From NCBI RefSeq assembly GCF_016031625.1, contig NZ_JACCHP010000021.1, positions 124,001 through 188,000 of the forward strand: a stretch of 64,000 bases of DNA, read 5' to 3'. A program made the position numbers and the translations under genes. This DNA is from Bradyrhizobium agreste. GTDB lineage: Bacteria > Pseudomonadota > Alphaproteobacteria > Rhizobiales > Xanthobacteraceae. Positions 36,652 through 45,932 of this stretch are shown piece after piece; the first letter of the stretch is position 1; each line of letters opens with the position of its first letter. The notes below the pieces were generated by a model. It searched no databases and was not told where the DNA came from. It saw nothing but the letters and a program-made list of their open reading frames with translations.

Positions 36652-38046
36652 ATGCTCGACACCGTCCAACATCATGCGCAGCCGCAAGCCGGCGTGCCGC
36701 AGAACCACCTTGCCGTGGAATTCGTCGAGACACTGCGGCTCGCCGTACCGATGATGCTGACCCAGCTCGGGCAGATCGCGATGATCACGACCGATCTCGC
36801 GATGATCGGGCGGCTCGGCGAGGAGGCGGTGGCCGCGGCGGCGCTGGCCCACACGGTCTATTTCGTCAGCTTCACTTTCGGTCTCGGATTGACGTCCGCA
36901 GTGTCGCCGCTGGCGGCGCAGGCGTTCGGTGCCGGCGACGTCAGGCGCATTCGCCGCTCGTTGCGCGTCGGGCTGTGGGCCGCCCTGCTGATCTCGCTGC
37001 CGATGATGGCCTCGCCGCTCTATGGCGAGCAGATCCTGCTCGCGCTCGGTCAAATGCCGCGAGCGGCCGCGCTGGCGCAGCACTATCTGAATGGCCTTGC
37101 CTGGGGCATCGCGCCGGCGCTCGGATTCATCGCGCTGCGCGGCATGATGAGCGCGGTGAACCGGCCGCAGGCCCCGCTATGGATCACGCTGGCGGCGATC
37201 CCGGTCAATGCCGCGCTGGTCTATGCGCTGATCCACGGCCTGTTCGGCCTGCCCGAGCTCGGCCTGTTCGGCGCGGGGCTTGCGACCACGCTGGTCAATC
37301 TCGGCACTTTCCTCGCCGCGCTCGCGATTGCCGGGTTGCGCGAGCCGTTCGCCGACTATCGTCCGCTCGCCCGCCTCTGGCGGATCGACTGGCCCTTGAT
37401 GCGCCAGCTGATCGTGATCGGCGCGCCGATCTCGTTCTCGCTGCTGCTGGAATACGGCCTGTTCTCCTCGGCGGCGCTGCTGATGGGCTTGATCTCGACC
37501 GCCGCGATTGCCGCGCATCAGATCGCGCTCCAGGTCACCGCCGTGCTCTTCATGGTGCCGCTCGGCATCGGCATGGCGGCAACGGTGCGGGTCGGTCATG
37601 CCTTCGGCCGCAATGATCCGGCGGCGGTGAAGCGCGCGGGGCTCGTCGCAGCCACGCTCGGCCTCGCGCTGGTCTCCGCGCTGACGATCGCGATCGTGAT
37701 CGGCCGCTACGAGCTCGGACGGCTGTTCTTCGGCCATAGCGAGGCCAGCGCGGCAACGGTCGAGCTGACGGCGACATTGCTGCTGGTCGGCGCGAGCTTC
37801 TTCGTCGCCGACGGCCTCCAGACCATCGTGGGCGGCGCGCTGCGTGGCCTCAACGACACCCGAATGACCCTGCTGTTCGCCGCGATCGGCTATTGGGGCG
37901 TCGCCTTTCCCATCGGCTGGATGCTGGCATTCCACACGGGACTGGGCGCGGTCGGCGTCTGGATCGGGTTCTCGATCGGTACATTCGTCTATGCCGGGCT
38001 CCTGATCTTGCGCTTCCGGATGCTGGCGCGCAAACTGGCGGGATGA
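36652..38046 (+). CDS. MATE family efflux transporter
   Basis: 464 aa, about 12 membrane helices, of the NorM-like MatE family that expels cationic drugs with Na+ or H+. N-terminal repeat: LRLAVPMMLTQLGQIAMITTDLAMIGRLGEEAVAAAALAHTVYF; the C-terminal repeat starts near LLMGLISTAAIAAHQIALQVTAVLFMVPLGIGMAATVRVGHAFG; the last part has GALRGLNDTRMTLLFAAIGYWGVAFPIGW. No strong Shine-Dalgarno. Its stop overlaps the start of the next gene by 4 bases (ATGA). Confidence 0.95.
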   Translation: MLDTVQHHAQPQAGVPQNHLAVEFVETLRLAVPMMLTQLGQIAMITTDLAMIGRLGEEAVAAAALAHTVYFVSFTFGLGLTSAVSPLAAQAFGAGDVRRIRRSLRVGLWAALLISLPMMASPLYGEQILLALGQMPRAAALAQHYLNGLAWGIAPALGFIALRGMMSAVNRPQAPLWITLAAIPVNAALVYALIHGLFGLPELGLFGAGLATTLVNLGTFLAALAIAGLREPFADYRPLARLWRIDWPLMRQLIVIGAPISFSLLLEYGLFSSAALLMGLISTAAIAAHQIALQVTAVLFMVPLGIGMAATVRVGHAFGRNDPAAVKRAGLVAATLGLALVSALTIAIVIGRYELGRLFFGHSEASAATVELTATLLLVGASFFVADGLQTIVGGALRGLNDTRMTLLFAAIGYWGVAFPIGWMLAFHTGLGAVGVWIGFSIGTFVYAGLLILRFRMLARKLAG

Positions 38047-38531
38047 GAGCAACGGTCCACGAAGTCGCGCCTGAGATCGATGCGAGCACGCTGCTCGCCG
38101 GCGCGCAGTTCGCCGATGCGTTTCGCGTGGAGATCGGCACCGCGGCGGTGAATGCCCGCGAAGCCTGCACCAGGATGGTGCTGCACGGGCCGCGCTGGAT
38201 CGACGCGCTGCTGCGCCTGCGCAACATTCTGGTGAGGCCGTTCGGGCTAAAGACATCGGGCGAGGGCGCGCCGGCCCCAGGCGGCATGATCGGCCTGTTT
38301 CCGGTGCTGAGCGAGACACCGGAGCAGCTGGTCGCAGGCTTCGATGATTTGCACCTCGACTTCCGCATCGTCGTCGACGTGTCCGGCGATGCCGCGAGCC
38401 GGCAGGTGACCTCGACCACGCTGGTGCGCACGCACAATTTGCTCGGCCGGACCTATCTCGCGCTGATCATGCCCTTCCACAAGCTCGTGGTCCGCAACAT
38501 GATGGGACGGATCGTGGAGCCGGCCCGATGA
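38043..38531 (+). CDS. DUF2867-like protein
   Basis: 162 aa, begins RATVHEVAPEIDAST and continues TRMVLHGPRWIDALLRLRNILVRPFGL...FPVLSETPEQLVAGFDDLHLDFRIVVDV, matching the DUF2867 pattern (steroidogenic-acute-regulatory-like fold suspected, function unknown). Start overlaps the MATE stop by 4 bases, so the two are translationally coupled. Confidence 0.85.
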   Translation: MRATVHEVAPEIDASTLLAGAQFADAFRVEIGTAAVNAREACTRMVLHGPRWIDALLRLRNILVRPFGLKTSGEGAPAPGGMIGLFPVLSETPEQLVAGFDDLHLDFRIVVDVSGDAASRQVTSTTLVRTHNLLGRTYLALIMPFHKLVVRNMMGRIVEPAR

Positions 38532-38566
38532 ATTGTGCGGGCCGACATTGAGCGAACACGCAGTGT

Positions 38567-39061
38567 TCAGCCCACCGGCCCTGGAGTCCAATTGTCCCCT
38601 GCGAGCGGACTGACTTTCACGTCAGGAATGACACCGCGGTCCATGCTTGGATCGAAATGGCGCATCGTCCGCTCATTGAGGTCGATGATGCGCCCAGGTC
38701 TTAGTGGTCCCACGTCGTTTATCTTGACGATGACCTTCTTGCCCACGGCCTCGACGAGAGCATATTTCGGCCTCGCGCCAAATTCGACCCCACCAAATTT
38801 CCGGCGCAGACTCGTCTTGATGGCAGCCGTCCAGGCAGAGGGATCATAACGCTCGCCGGAGGCCGTCTTCGGACCGCCCTCCTCCTTGCCGGGCTTGAAC
38901 GGATTATAGGTGGACGCCGCGCCAATAATCGCGTCGCTGGAGGCGGCATCGACGACGGCACTTGAGTGATCCCCACGCGTTTCACTTCGAGCAACGGCAG
39001 CGGAAATGGCGAGCGCAAGCAGGGCGCCGCAAATTGCGGCGCTCGAGCGGAATAGCATCAT
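38567..39061 (-). CDS. RlpA-like protein (double-psi beta-barrel)
   Basis: 164 aa. Signal peptide (MLFRSSAAICGALLALAISAAVA) and a double-psi beta-barrel: IGAASTYNPFKPGKEEGGPKTASGERYDPSAWTAAIKT, KKVIVKINDVGPLRPGRIIDLNERTMRHFDPSMDRGVIPDVKVSPL. The catalytic Asp of lytic-transglycosylase RlpA (NDVGP) is present. No SPOR domain, so it is a minimal secreted form. AGGA precedes the start. It converges with the DUF2867 gene. Confidence 0.88.
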   Translation of the reverse strand: MMLFRSSAAICGALLALAISAAVARSETRGDHSSAVVDAASSDAIIGAASTYNPFKPGKEEGGPKTASGERYDPSAWTAAIKTSLRRKFGGVEFGARPKYALVEAVGKKVIVKINDVGPLRPGRIIDLNERTMRHFDPSMDRGVIPDVKVSPLAGDNWTPGPVG

Positions 39062-39371
39062 AAGTCCTGTGATTTTTTAGATTGCCCGGTTCCAGAACCG
39101 CAAACGTGGTCAAGCGAACGCAGCAACGTTCATCAACTTGCGCCGATCGTTTTGCGGATTCGAGCCAGCCCCTGGCTACGGAACCGTTGTGTGAACCGGA
39201 GTGGTCCTCACGTCGTGTTTAGCTTCCCGCCGATTAAGACAGAGATTGCGTCAGCAACATGACCCGATGGAACCTTGTGCGTGCAGCGTCAGAACACGCA
39301 GGCAGCGCTCACGGCTGAGCCGCGCGACGTATGCATTGCTGTCGAAACGAGTCACCGAGGATGCGCTCAAC
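39062..39371. other. 310-base gap with nothing recognised
   Basis: Between the RlpA-like gene and the FUSC gene. Frames crossing it on the plus strand are antisense to FUSC and lack a credible start or family. No repeat, hairpin or RNA seen. Confidence 0.5.
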
Positions 39372-40487
39372 TCACTCGGCAACGCGCACCGACTTGTCGG
39401 CCGCCGCCTCCGACCATTCGCCGACGACGCGATCGAGATCGCCGAGATTCTGGTGCATCTGCTCCAGGGAGAAGCCGAGCGCGAAGAAGCGCTCGGCGGT
39501 GTCGCTGGGGTGGCCTCGGATCAGGCCGTCCCGACGGACGGACGCGACCGCCTCGGCGTAGTGCTGGAGCGCGACATGCACGGGATGGATCGGCGGCGCG
39601 CCGGCCCCTTCGCGCAAGGCGCCCGCGGCCGAGCGCAGGAAGCGCGCGATCACGGTCGAGACTTCCGTCAGGGGCGCTGCCAGCCGCAGCTGCACCTCGA
39701 CCGGCAGCGGCACCACGGTGGCACGGCCGATCATCACGACATCGTGGCGCAGCCGCAGGATCGTTCGCAGCAATGGACCGGTATCCGGGCCGCTCGACAG
39801 GCGCGCCGCGCGCTCGCGCTCGGCTTCGGAGCCGATCGCATTCAGATTGACCATCGCATTGCCGATGCCGTCCTGGATCCGGTGCAGCGCGTCGTTGTCG
39901 CGGCCGCGCGTGAGGCCTGCGAGCAGCTCGGCGAGGGCATCGGCGATCAGCTCGAGCAGAACCGCCGCGCTGGCGCGGATCTGCCGCACCGCGGGCGACG
40001 GCAGCACCAGGAAGGAGACCAGCAATCCCGTGACCGCGCCGACACCGACCTCGCTGACCCGGTCGATCGCCGAGGTCATGGGATCGGAATGATGCATGGT
40101 CGGAACCAGCAGCACGATCACGGCCGTCACCGTGGCGGCGCTGAGGCTCGGATTGATCGCGGCGATGAAGGCGAGCGGGGCGACGGAGAGGACCAGCAGG
40201 CCGAGCAGGCCCGCCTCGCTGGAATAGGGAATCAGGATCGCGATGGCGCCGCCATAAATCGCGCCGCCGATGGTGCCGAGCATGTAGTCGCGCGTCGCCT
40301 TCAGCGAGCGGCCGACGCTCATCTGGGTCACGATCAGCGAGGTCAGCACAGCCCAGAGCGGCAGCAAGAGATGCAGCGCAGTCGCGATCGCATAGGCCGC
40401 GGTCGCGGCGACCGTGACCCGGATCGCGAGCCCCAATTGCGTCCGCCGCGCTCGAACCTGCTCGAACAGCTGCCTTGCGCGCGTCAT
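39372..40487 (-). CDS. FUSC family membrane transporter
   Basis: 371 aa. N-terminal half has about six helices in the fusaric-acid-resistance/aromatic-acid-exporter pattern (RTQLGLAIRVTVAATAAYAIATALHLLLPLWAVLTSLIVTQMSVGRSLKATRDYMLGTIGGAIYGG); the C-terminal half is a soluble helical domain (LRHDVVMIGR, LRSAAGALREGAG). Probably inner-membrane export of aromatic or inhibitory acids. No membrane-fusion-protein gene is adjacent. Stand-alone. Confidence 0.88.
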   Translation of the reverse strand: MTRARQLFEQVRARRTQLGLAIRVTVAATAAYAIATALHLLLPLWAVLTSLIVTQMSVGRSLKATRDYMLGTIGGAIYGGAIAILIPYSSEAGLLGLLVLSVAPLAFIAAINPSLSAATVTAVIVLLVPTMHHSDPMTSAIDRVSEVGVGAVTGLLVSFLVLPSPAVRQIRASAAVLLELIADALAELLAGLTRGRDNDALHRIQDGIGNAMVNLNAIGSEAERERAARLSSGPDTGPLLRTILRLRHDVVMIGRATVVPLPVEVQLRLAAPLTEVSTVIARFLRSAAGALREGAGAPPIHPVHVALQHYAEAVASVRRDGLIRGHPSDTAERFFALGFSLEQMHQNLGDLDRVVGEWSEAAADKSVRVAE

Positions 40488-40604
40488 ACGGAATATCCCG
40501 ATCCTCTTCGCCTAAGCAAAAGCATGGCTGATCCCCGCCCCCGCAAGGCCGCTTGAAAGGCCAAATCAGCCCGCCTAACTTGCGCGCCAAAACGAGGAAA
40601 CACG

Positions 40605-41972
40605 ATGGCTCACGAAACCGCAACGCTCGCCGCCTATGTCTTCAATCTGAAATACCAGGATATTCCGGCAGAGGTGCTGGAGCGCGCCAAGGTGCTGACG
40701 CTGGACTTCCTGGGTAGCGCAATTCGGGCACGGCGCGAGGCGGAATCGACCCCGTCGATGCTGAAGATGCTGGAGGCGCTGGCGCTCGACACCAGGGGCG
40801 AGTCCACCGTGTTCGGCGATGCCAAGACCTGGACGCCGGCGGTGGCAGCGCTCCTCAACGGCGCGCTCGGCCACTCGCTCGATTTCGACGACACCCATGC
40901 CGATTCCTCGCTGCATCCGAGCGCCCCGGTGGTGCCGGCCGCCTTTGCCGTCGGCGAGATGGTGGGTGCCTCCGGGCGCGACGTGCTGACGGCGATCGTG
41001 GCTGGCTATGAGGTGTGCTGCCGGCTCGGCAATGCGCTCGACCCGACCTCGCATTATGCGCGCGGCTTCCACCCGACCGCGACGGCCGGCACCTATGGTG
41101 CGGCCGCGGCCGCCGGCAAGCTGTTCGGCCTGTCCGAGAAGCAGCTGATCGCCGCGTTCGGCGTCTCCGGCAGCCAGGCCGCGGGCTCGCTGCAATTTCT
41201 GGTAAACGGCGCCTGGAACAAGCGCTACCAGGTCGGCGCCGCCGCGATGAATGGCGTGATCGCCGCGACGCTGGCGCGCAACGATTTCGTCGGCGCGACC
41301 GAATCCATCGAAGGCAAGCACGGCCTGCTCGCCGGCTATACCGACGATGCGCACCCGGACAAGGCGGTGGCCGAGCTCGGTAAGACCTATGAGACGATGA
41401 AGATCGGCGTGAAGCCTTATCCGAGCTGCCGCTACACCCATGCGGCGATCGACGCGCTGATCGCGATGCGGCGCGAGCACAATCTGACGCCGGACCAGGT
41501 CAAGCGTGTCGAGATCGGCCTGCACCGCAACGGCATCACGCTGACCGGCGATGCCGCGACCAAGCGCCACCCGCGCTCGATCGTCGGCGGCCAGTTCTCG
41601 ATGTTCTTCACCGGCGCGCTCGCGCTCGACCAGGGTTCGTTCGGCTGGGACGATTACAACCGGTTGGGCGATGCCGCCATCGACGCGCTCGCCGACAAGT
41701 TCGACGTGGTGCAGGACGATCGCCTCGAGATCGGCCGCAGCCACCCCTTCGGCGCCCGCGTCAGCATCACCACGGACGACGGCGTGCACGAGCGGCTCTA
41801 CGCCGATCCGTCCGGGGAGCCGAATTCTTTCCCGGATACGCAGGCGATGCAGCAGAAATTCCTGACATTGGCCCGCCCGGTGCTGAACGCGCGCGCGGAG
41901 AAGTTTGCCGATGCGATCATGACGCTGGAGCGGTTCGATCGCGTGGCGCAGGCGACGGAATTGGGAAGGTAA
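40605..41972 (+). CDS. MmgE/PrpD family protein
   Basis: 455 aa, expected length. PrpD-type 2-methylcitrate dehydratase fold: LERAKVLTLDFLGSAIRARREAES, FDDTHADSSLHPSAPVVPAAFAVGEM with the conserved FDDTH, AGTYGAAAAAGKLFGLSEKQLIAAFGVSGSQAAGSL, and KPYPSCRYTHAAIDA. Many family members are not methylcitrate dehydratases, and no prp genes are near. AGGAAACA precedes the ATG. Soluble. Confidence 0.92.
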   Translation: MAHETATLAAYVFNLKYQDIPAEVLERAKVLTLDFLGSAIRARREAESTPSMLKMLEALALDTRGESTVFGDAKTWTPAVAALLNGALGHSLDFDDTHADSSLHPSAPVVPAAFAVGEMVGASGRDVLTAIVAGYEVCCRLGNALDPTSHYARGFHPTATAGTYGAAAAAGKLFGLSEKQLIAAFGVSGSQAAGSLQFLVNGAWNKRYQVGAAAMNGVIAATLARNDFVGATESIEGKHGLLAGYTDDAHPDKAVAELGKTYETMKIGVKPYPSCRYTHAAIDALIAMRREHNLTPDQVKRVEIGLHRNGITLTGDAATKRHPRSIVGGQFSMFFTGALALDQGSFGWDDYNRLGDAAIDALADKFDVVQDDRLEIGRSHPFGARVSITTDDGVHERLYADPSGEPNSFPDTQAMQQKFLTLARPVLNARAEKFADAIMTLERFDRVAQATELGR

Positions 41973-41996
41973 GTAAGTTCACCGCGGCGCTTGCTT

Positions 41997-42157
41997 ACCC
42001 TCCCCTGGAGGGGGAGGGTCGGCATGCGATCGAGCGAAGCGAGATTGCGTGACGGGGTGGGGTGATCTCTCCACTCAGGCACTGCTCATCGCGGAGAGAC
42101 TGTCACCCCACCCCGCTCGCGCTGCGCGCGATCGACCCTCCCCCTCCAGGGGAGGGT
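41997..42157. repeat. Large inverted-repeat element, copy A3 (161 bp)
   Basis: Same arms as A1; the core reads GATCTCTCC...GGAGAGACTGTC. Ends directly before the stop region of the serine hydrolase gene. Non-coding. Confidence 0.85.
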
Positions 42158-42168
42158 AAGAAAAGACC

Positions 42169-43596
42169 TCAATCCGCCCCCGCCATCTTCCCCCTCTCGC
42201 GCGTTGCGGCCACCACATCGCGCACGAGATCGAACACGCCGTCGGCTTGCGGCGGTGCGTTCGGCGAGCGTCCCAGGCGCACGATCACCAGTTGCTCCGA
42301 CGGGATCACGATGGTGTACTGCCCGATCGTGCCCTTGGCGAAGAAGGCATCGCGCGGCCAGCCGTGCGCCACGCGAAAGTTTGCGCCAAAGCTGTCGCCC
42401 TGGTTGGTCCAGAAGCCGGCGCCGATGCCGACCCACGCATTCGGCGTGGCCGTCGCCGAATAGGTCACCCACCCTTCCGGCAGGATGCGCTTGCCGCCGG
42501 CGACGCCGTCATCGAGATAGAGCTGGCCGAAGCGCGCCCAGTCGCGCGCGGAGGCGAGCATCTCGCTCGACCCTTCGATCGTGCCGGCGCCGTCGAGCTG
42601 GAGCACGACATGGCGCATGCCGAGCGGGGCGAACAATTCGCGGCGCGCAAAGCGCAGCGCGTCCTCCGGTGTGCCGCCGACTGCGTCGCGGATCAGATAC
42701 GAGAGAATGAGGATGTTGCCGTCGTGATAATTCCACGCGGTGCCGGGCGCGGTCTGAAGCGGCATGCTCTCGGCATAGGCGGCCATGTCCTTCTCGGCGA
42801 ATTTCATCCGGTTGACCGGCTCGAAGGCGGAGCCGAGCGAGGCCTGCAGCGAGCTGCCGAGCGCAAGGCCCGCCGTGTGACGCAGCAGCTGGTCGACGGT
42901 GATGGCATGGCGCGGATCGTCAGGATCCTTCCAGGCCGCGACCGGCGCGGGGCCGTTGAGCTGCAGCTTGCCCTGGCGCACCAGCACGCCGATCAGGCCG
43001 GAGATCACCGACTTCGTCATGGAGAAGCCGAGCAGCGGCGTTTCGGGGCCGATGCCGTCGGCGTAGCGCTCGGCGACGACACGGCCGGCCTTCATCACGA
43101 CGATGGCGCGGGTGCGGCGGTAAGGCGGCTGCGCGGGCTCGGCGAAGGCCCGGTCGAGCGCGGCGGCGAGCGCGGGGCTTTGCGGCGGCACGATCGCGGG
43201 GCCGGCGGTCTCGGGCAGCAATGCGGGCCGCTTGTCGTCGGGCGGCAGCTCGACGGGGAGGATGCCAGCGCCGTGCTCGAGCGTGCAGCCGAGGCCCTCG
43301 CGATAGACGGCGAGGCTACGGCCGAGGCCGAACAGCGTCACCGTGACATCCTTGCGCGCGCGGTCGACCGTGTAGTCCATCGCCCAGCTGATCAGGCTCG
43401 CTCCGGGCATGGTGTCGGTGGTCTCGGCAAAGTTGCGCCTGGGATCGAGGCCGGAAACGAACGTCTCGGCGCACAGGATGTCGGCGACGAAGCCGGTCGC
43501 GACCTTCGGCACGTCGCGGGCCCGGGCCGCGCCGAGCGCGAGGCCGGCAGTGGCGATGGTGGCGGTGAGGAGGGCGATCTTGCGGCGGCGAGTCAC
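42169..43596 (-). CDS. Serine hydrolase (beta-lactamase family / NylB-like)
   Basis: 475 aa with an N-terminal signal peptide (TRRRKIALLTATIATAGLALGAARA). Class C beta-lactamase/penicillin-binding fold: SMTK (S-x2-K) in LGFSMTKSVISGLIGVL, tyrosine in AWNYHDGNILILSYLIR, and a third motif near SFGANFRVAHGWPRDAFFAKG. A GTG start (43594-43596) has AGGAG eight bases upstream. Periplasmic; probable esterase, amidase or peptidase, comparable with 6-aminohexanoate-dimer hydrolase, but the substrate is unknown. The 7TM-AraC gene lies 142 bases upstream on the same strand and may control it (inference). Confidence 0.9.
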   Translation of the reverse strand: MTRRRKIALLTATIATAGLALGAARARDVPKVATGFVADILCAETFVSGLDPRRNFAETTDTMPGASLISWAMDYTVDRARKDVTVTLFGLGRSLAVYREGLGCTLEHGAGILPVELPPDDKRPALLPETAGPAIVPPQSPALAAALDRAFAEPAQPPYRRTRAIVVMKAGRVVAERYADGIGPETPLLGFSMTKSVISGLIGVLVRQGKLQLNGPAPVAAWKDPDDPRHAITVDQLLRHTAGLALGSSLQASLGSAFEPVNRMKFAEKDMAAYAESMPLQTAPGTAWNYHDGNILILSYLIRDAVGGTPEDALRFARRELFAPLGMRHVVLQLDGAGTIEGSSEMLASARDWARFGQLYLDDGVAGGKRILPEGWVTYSATATPNAWVGIGAGFWTNQGDSFGANFRVAHGWPRDAFFAKGTIGQYTIVIPSEQLVIVRLGRSPNAPPQADGVFDLVRDVVAATRERGKMAGAD

Positions 43597-43738
43597 TTGC
43601 TTTCTCCTGAAAGGGGCGCTTGCCGCAAGGAAGCGGGAGAAGCTGCAGGCGAGCTCGCCGGATTCGAAAGACGGTCTAGCCGAACTCGGACCGAGCTGGT
43701 CGATTTCGAAATAATGCTGTAATTACAGCAGCTTGAAA

Positions 43739-44794
43739 TTAGGCCGCGTTCACCTTGAGCCGCCGGTATTCCGTCGGCGTCACGCCAGTAACCGCCTTGA
43801 AGGCGCGGTTGAAGGGGCCGAGTGACTGGAAGCCGGCGTCCATGGCGATGGTGATGACGGGGACCTCGGCCTGGCTGGGGTCGGCGAGCGCGGCCTTGGC
43901 TTCCTCGATGCGGTGGTTGTTCAGGAACACGTTGAAATTGCGATAGCCGAGCCGCTGGTTGATCAGCCGTCGCAGCCTATATTCGGGAATCTTGAGCCGG
44001 GTCGCGAGCACGCCGATGGTGATGTTCTCCTGGCGATAGATCCGCTCGTCCGCCATCAGGTGCATCAAGGCGTCGATGAGTTTCTGGTCGGCATCCTCGG
44101 CCACAGGCTGGAGCGGCGCGAGCGCCGGTGCGGGCTCTGGCGCAACCGGAAACAGATCGGCGCCATCGACGCGCAGCATTGCACAGGCGATCGCGGCAAC
44201 GATGCAGGCGAGCACGCCCGTATTGATCGTATTGGCGATATCGCCCGCGCTCCCGGCAATGAGGATCTGGAGCACCGCATTCAGCCCGCCATAGAGCGCG
44301 GCGGCGCAGACGATGAAGAGGCGGAGGCGGCGGCGACGCTCCACCAGATCGGCGGACCACGATCGGATCGTCTGCGCCACTGCGAGCACGATGAAGCCGA
44401 GCACGATCAGGTTCACTATAGTTACGGAGAACCGCGCGTTGCCGCCGGGCGCAATCCAGAGACATCCGATCAAGCTGAAGGCGGTCACCGCGGCCCAGAT
44501 CAAACCATGCCACCAGCGCAACCGAAATTCGTCGTCGAACAGCGCGCGCGTGAACAGCCAGAACACGACGATGTTGCCGGTCGACAGCGCAATCAGCGGC
44601 GCGTGCCAGGCCGGAACGAGCGACGACACGCCGATGGAATAGCTCGCGGCATGCGCCGCCGAGCCGAGCGCGAAGGCCACGCCGAGGCGGGCCGCCAGCA
44701 CATTGCGGAACTCGGAGAGCAATGACGCCGCCAGCACCAGCAGCAGCGCGACGCTGGCAGCGCGAAAGGCGAGCTCGGTTGCGGCAAAGGTCAT
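43739..44794 (-). CDS. Membrane-bound AraC-type regulator with seven N-terminal helices
   Basis: 351 aa. Residues about 5-215 hold seven hydrophobic segments (e.g. LAFRAASVALLLVLAASLLSEF, APLIALSTGNIVVFWLFTRALF, FIVCAAALYGGLNAVLQILIAG), a 7TM sensor arrangement; residues 240-345 are an AraC DNA-binding domain with two HTHs (ENITIGVLATRLKIPEYRLRRLINQRLGYRNFNVFLNNHRIEEAKAAL...QSLGPFNRAFKAVTGVTPTEYRRL). A membrane signal is coupled directly to DNA binding without a kinase. Ligand and targets unknown. The likely target is the serine hydrolase gene downstream. Confidence 0.92.
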   Translation of the reverse strand: MTFAATELAFRAASVALLLVLAASLLSEFRNVLAARLGVAFALGSAAHAASYSIGVSSLVPAWHAPLIALSTGNIVVFWLFTRALFDDEFRLRWWHGLIWAAVTAFSLIGCLWIAPGGNARFSVTIVNLIVLGFIVLAVAQTIRSWSADLVERRRRLRLFIVCAAALYGGLNAVLQILIAGSAGDIANTINTGVLACIVAAIACAMLRVDGADLFPVAPEPAPALAPLQPVAEDADQKLIDALMHLMADERIYRQENITIGVLATRLKIPEYRLRRLINQRLGYRNFNVFLNNHRIEEAKAALADPSQAEVPVITIAMDAGFQSLGPFNRAFKAVTGVTPTEYRRLKVNAA

Positions 44795-44951
44795 CGGCTG
44801 GGTCGAACAGTTGCGGTTAAAGGCCGCCGAACATCATTCGTTGCGCTCGTTTTTTCAAGGTCCATCTGCATGCAAGGGTTAGCGGAGCTTTGCCGCGACG
44901 GCGATGCGAAATTCTGCTACCGTCGCGTCCAACAGCCAAAAGGAGCCCGTC

Positions 44952-45869
44952 ATGAGCTGGATGCCCGACAACGATCCCGTGCTCGGCGATCCCATGTCCT
45001 GCGATGCGCTCGATCTCGTCATCGTGCCGCGCACGCGCGATCTCGGTGATGGGTTCGCGGTGCGGCGGGCACTGCCGCACGGCAAGCGGCAGATGGTCGG
45101 GCCCTTCATCTTCTTCGATCATTTCGGTCCCGTGCAGTTCGTCTCCGGCAAGGGCATGGACGTGCGGCCGCATCCGCATATCGGGCTCGCCACCGTCACC
45201 TATCTGTTCGACGGCGCGATCATGCATCGCGACAGCGCGGGCAACGTGCAGCAGATCGAGCCCGGCGCGATGAACCTGATGACGGCCGGACGGGGCATCG
45301 CGCATTCCGAGCGCACGCCGGATGCGCAGCGCGCCTCGGGCCAGAAGATGCTCGGCCTGCAAAGCTGGATCGCGCTGCCTGCGGGCTCCGAAGAGATCGC
45401 GCCGTCGTTCCAGCACTATGCGGCGGGCGACCTGCCGATGATCTCCGAGCGCGACTTCACCGCGCGGGTGATCGCGGGCTCGACCTTCGGCATCACCTCG
45501 CCGGTGTCGATGGTCTCGCCCTGGTTCTACACCGAGGTCACGGCGGCCGCAGGCGCGAGCGTGCCGCTCGATCCCGATCACGAGGAGCGCGCGATCTACG
45601 TGGTCGATGGCGAGGTCGAGATCGCGAACGAGCGCTATGAGGGGCCGCGCCTGCTGATCTTCCGGCCTGGCGACCGCATCACCGTGAAGGCGCTTCAAGC
45701 CACGCGGATGATGTTTCTCGGCGGCGATGCGCTGGAAGGCCCGCGCCACATCTGGTGGAATTTCGTCTCATCCAGCAAGGAACGGATCGAGCAGGCCAAG
45801 CAGGACTGGAAAACCGGCCGCTTCGCGCCAGTTCCGCAGGAACACGAGTTCATTCCGCTGCCGGAATAG
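44952..45869 (+). CDS. Pirin family protein
   Basis: 305 aa bicupin. ATG 44952 has AGGAG six bases upstream. N-terminal cupin: RTRDLGDGFAVRRALPHGKRQMVGPFIFFDHFGPVQF, then PHPHIGLATVTYLFDGAIMHRDSAG and GQKMLGLQSWIALP. Metal ligands PHPHIG (His, His), HRDS and the later His are typical. Family roles include quercetinase activity and redox sensing, but its role here is open. The purC gene follows about 60 bases downstream on the same strand, so cotranscription is possible. Confidence 0.92.
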   Translation: MSWMPDNDPVLGDPMSCDALDLVIVPRTRDLGDGFAVRRALPHGKRQMVGPFIFFDHFGPVQFVSGKGMDVRPHPHIGLATVTYLFDGAIMHRDSAGNVQQIEPGAMNLMTAGRGIAHSERTPDAQRASGQKMLGLQSWIALPAGSEEIAPSFQHYAAGDLPMISERDFTARVIAGSTFGITSPVSMVSPWFYTEVTAAAGASVPLDPDHEERAIYVVDGEVEIANERYEGPRLLIFRPGDRITVKALQATRMMFLGGDALEGPRHIWWNFVSSSKERIEQAKQDWKTGRFAPVPQEHEFIPLPE

Positions 45870-45932
45870 GCTAATCCGGTGTCCGGCCGCGCAACCGAAT
45901 GCGGCTGGATTCCCTGTGCGAAGGCTTTGCCG

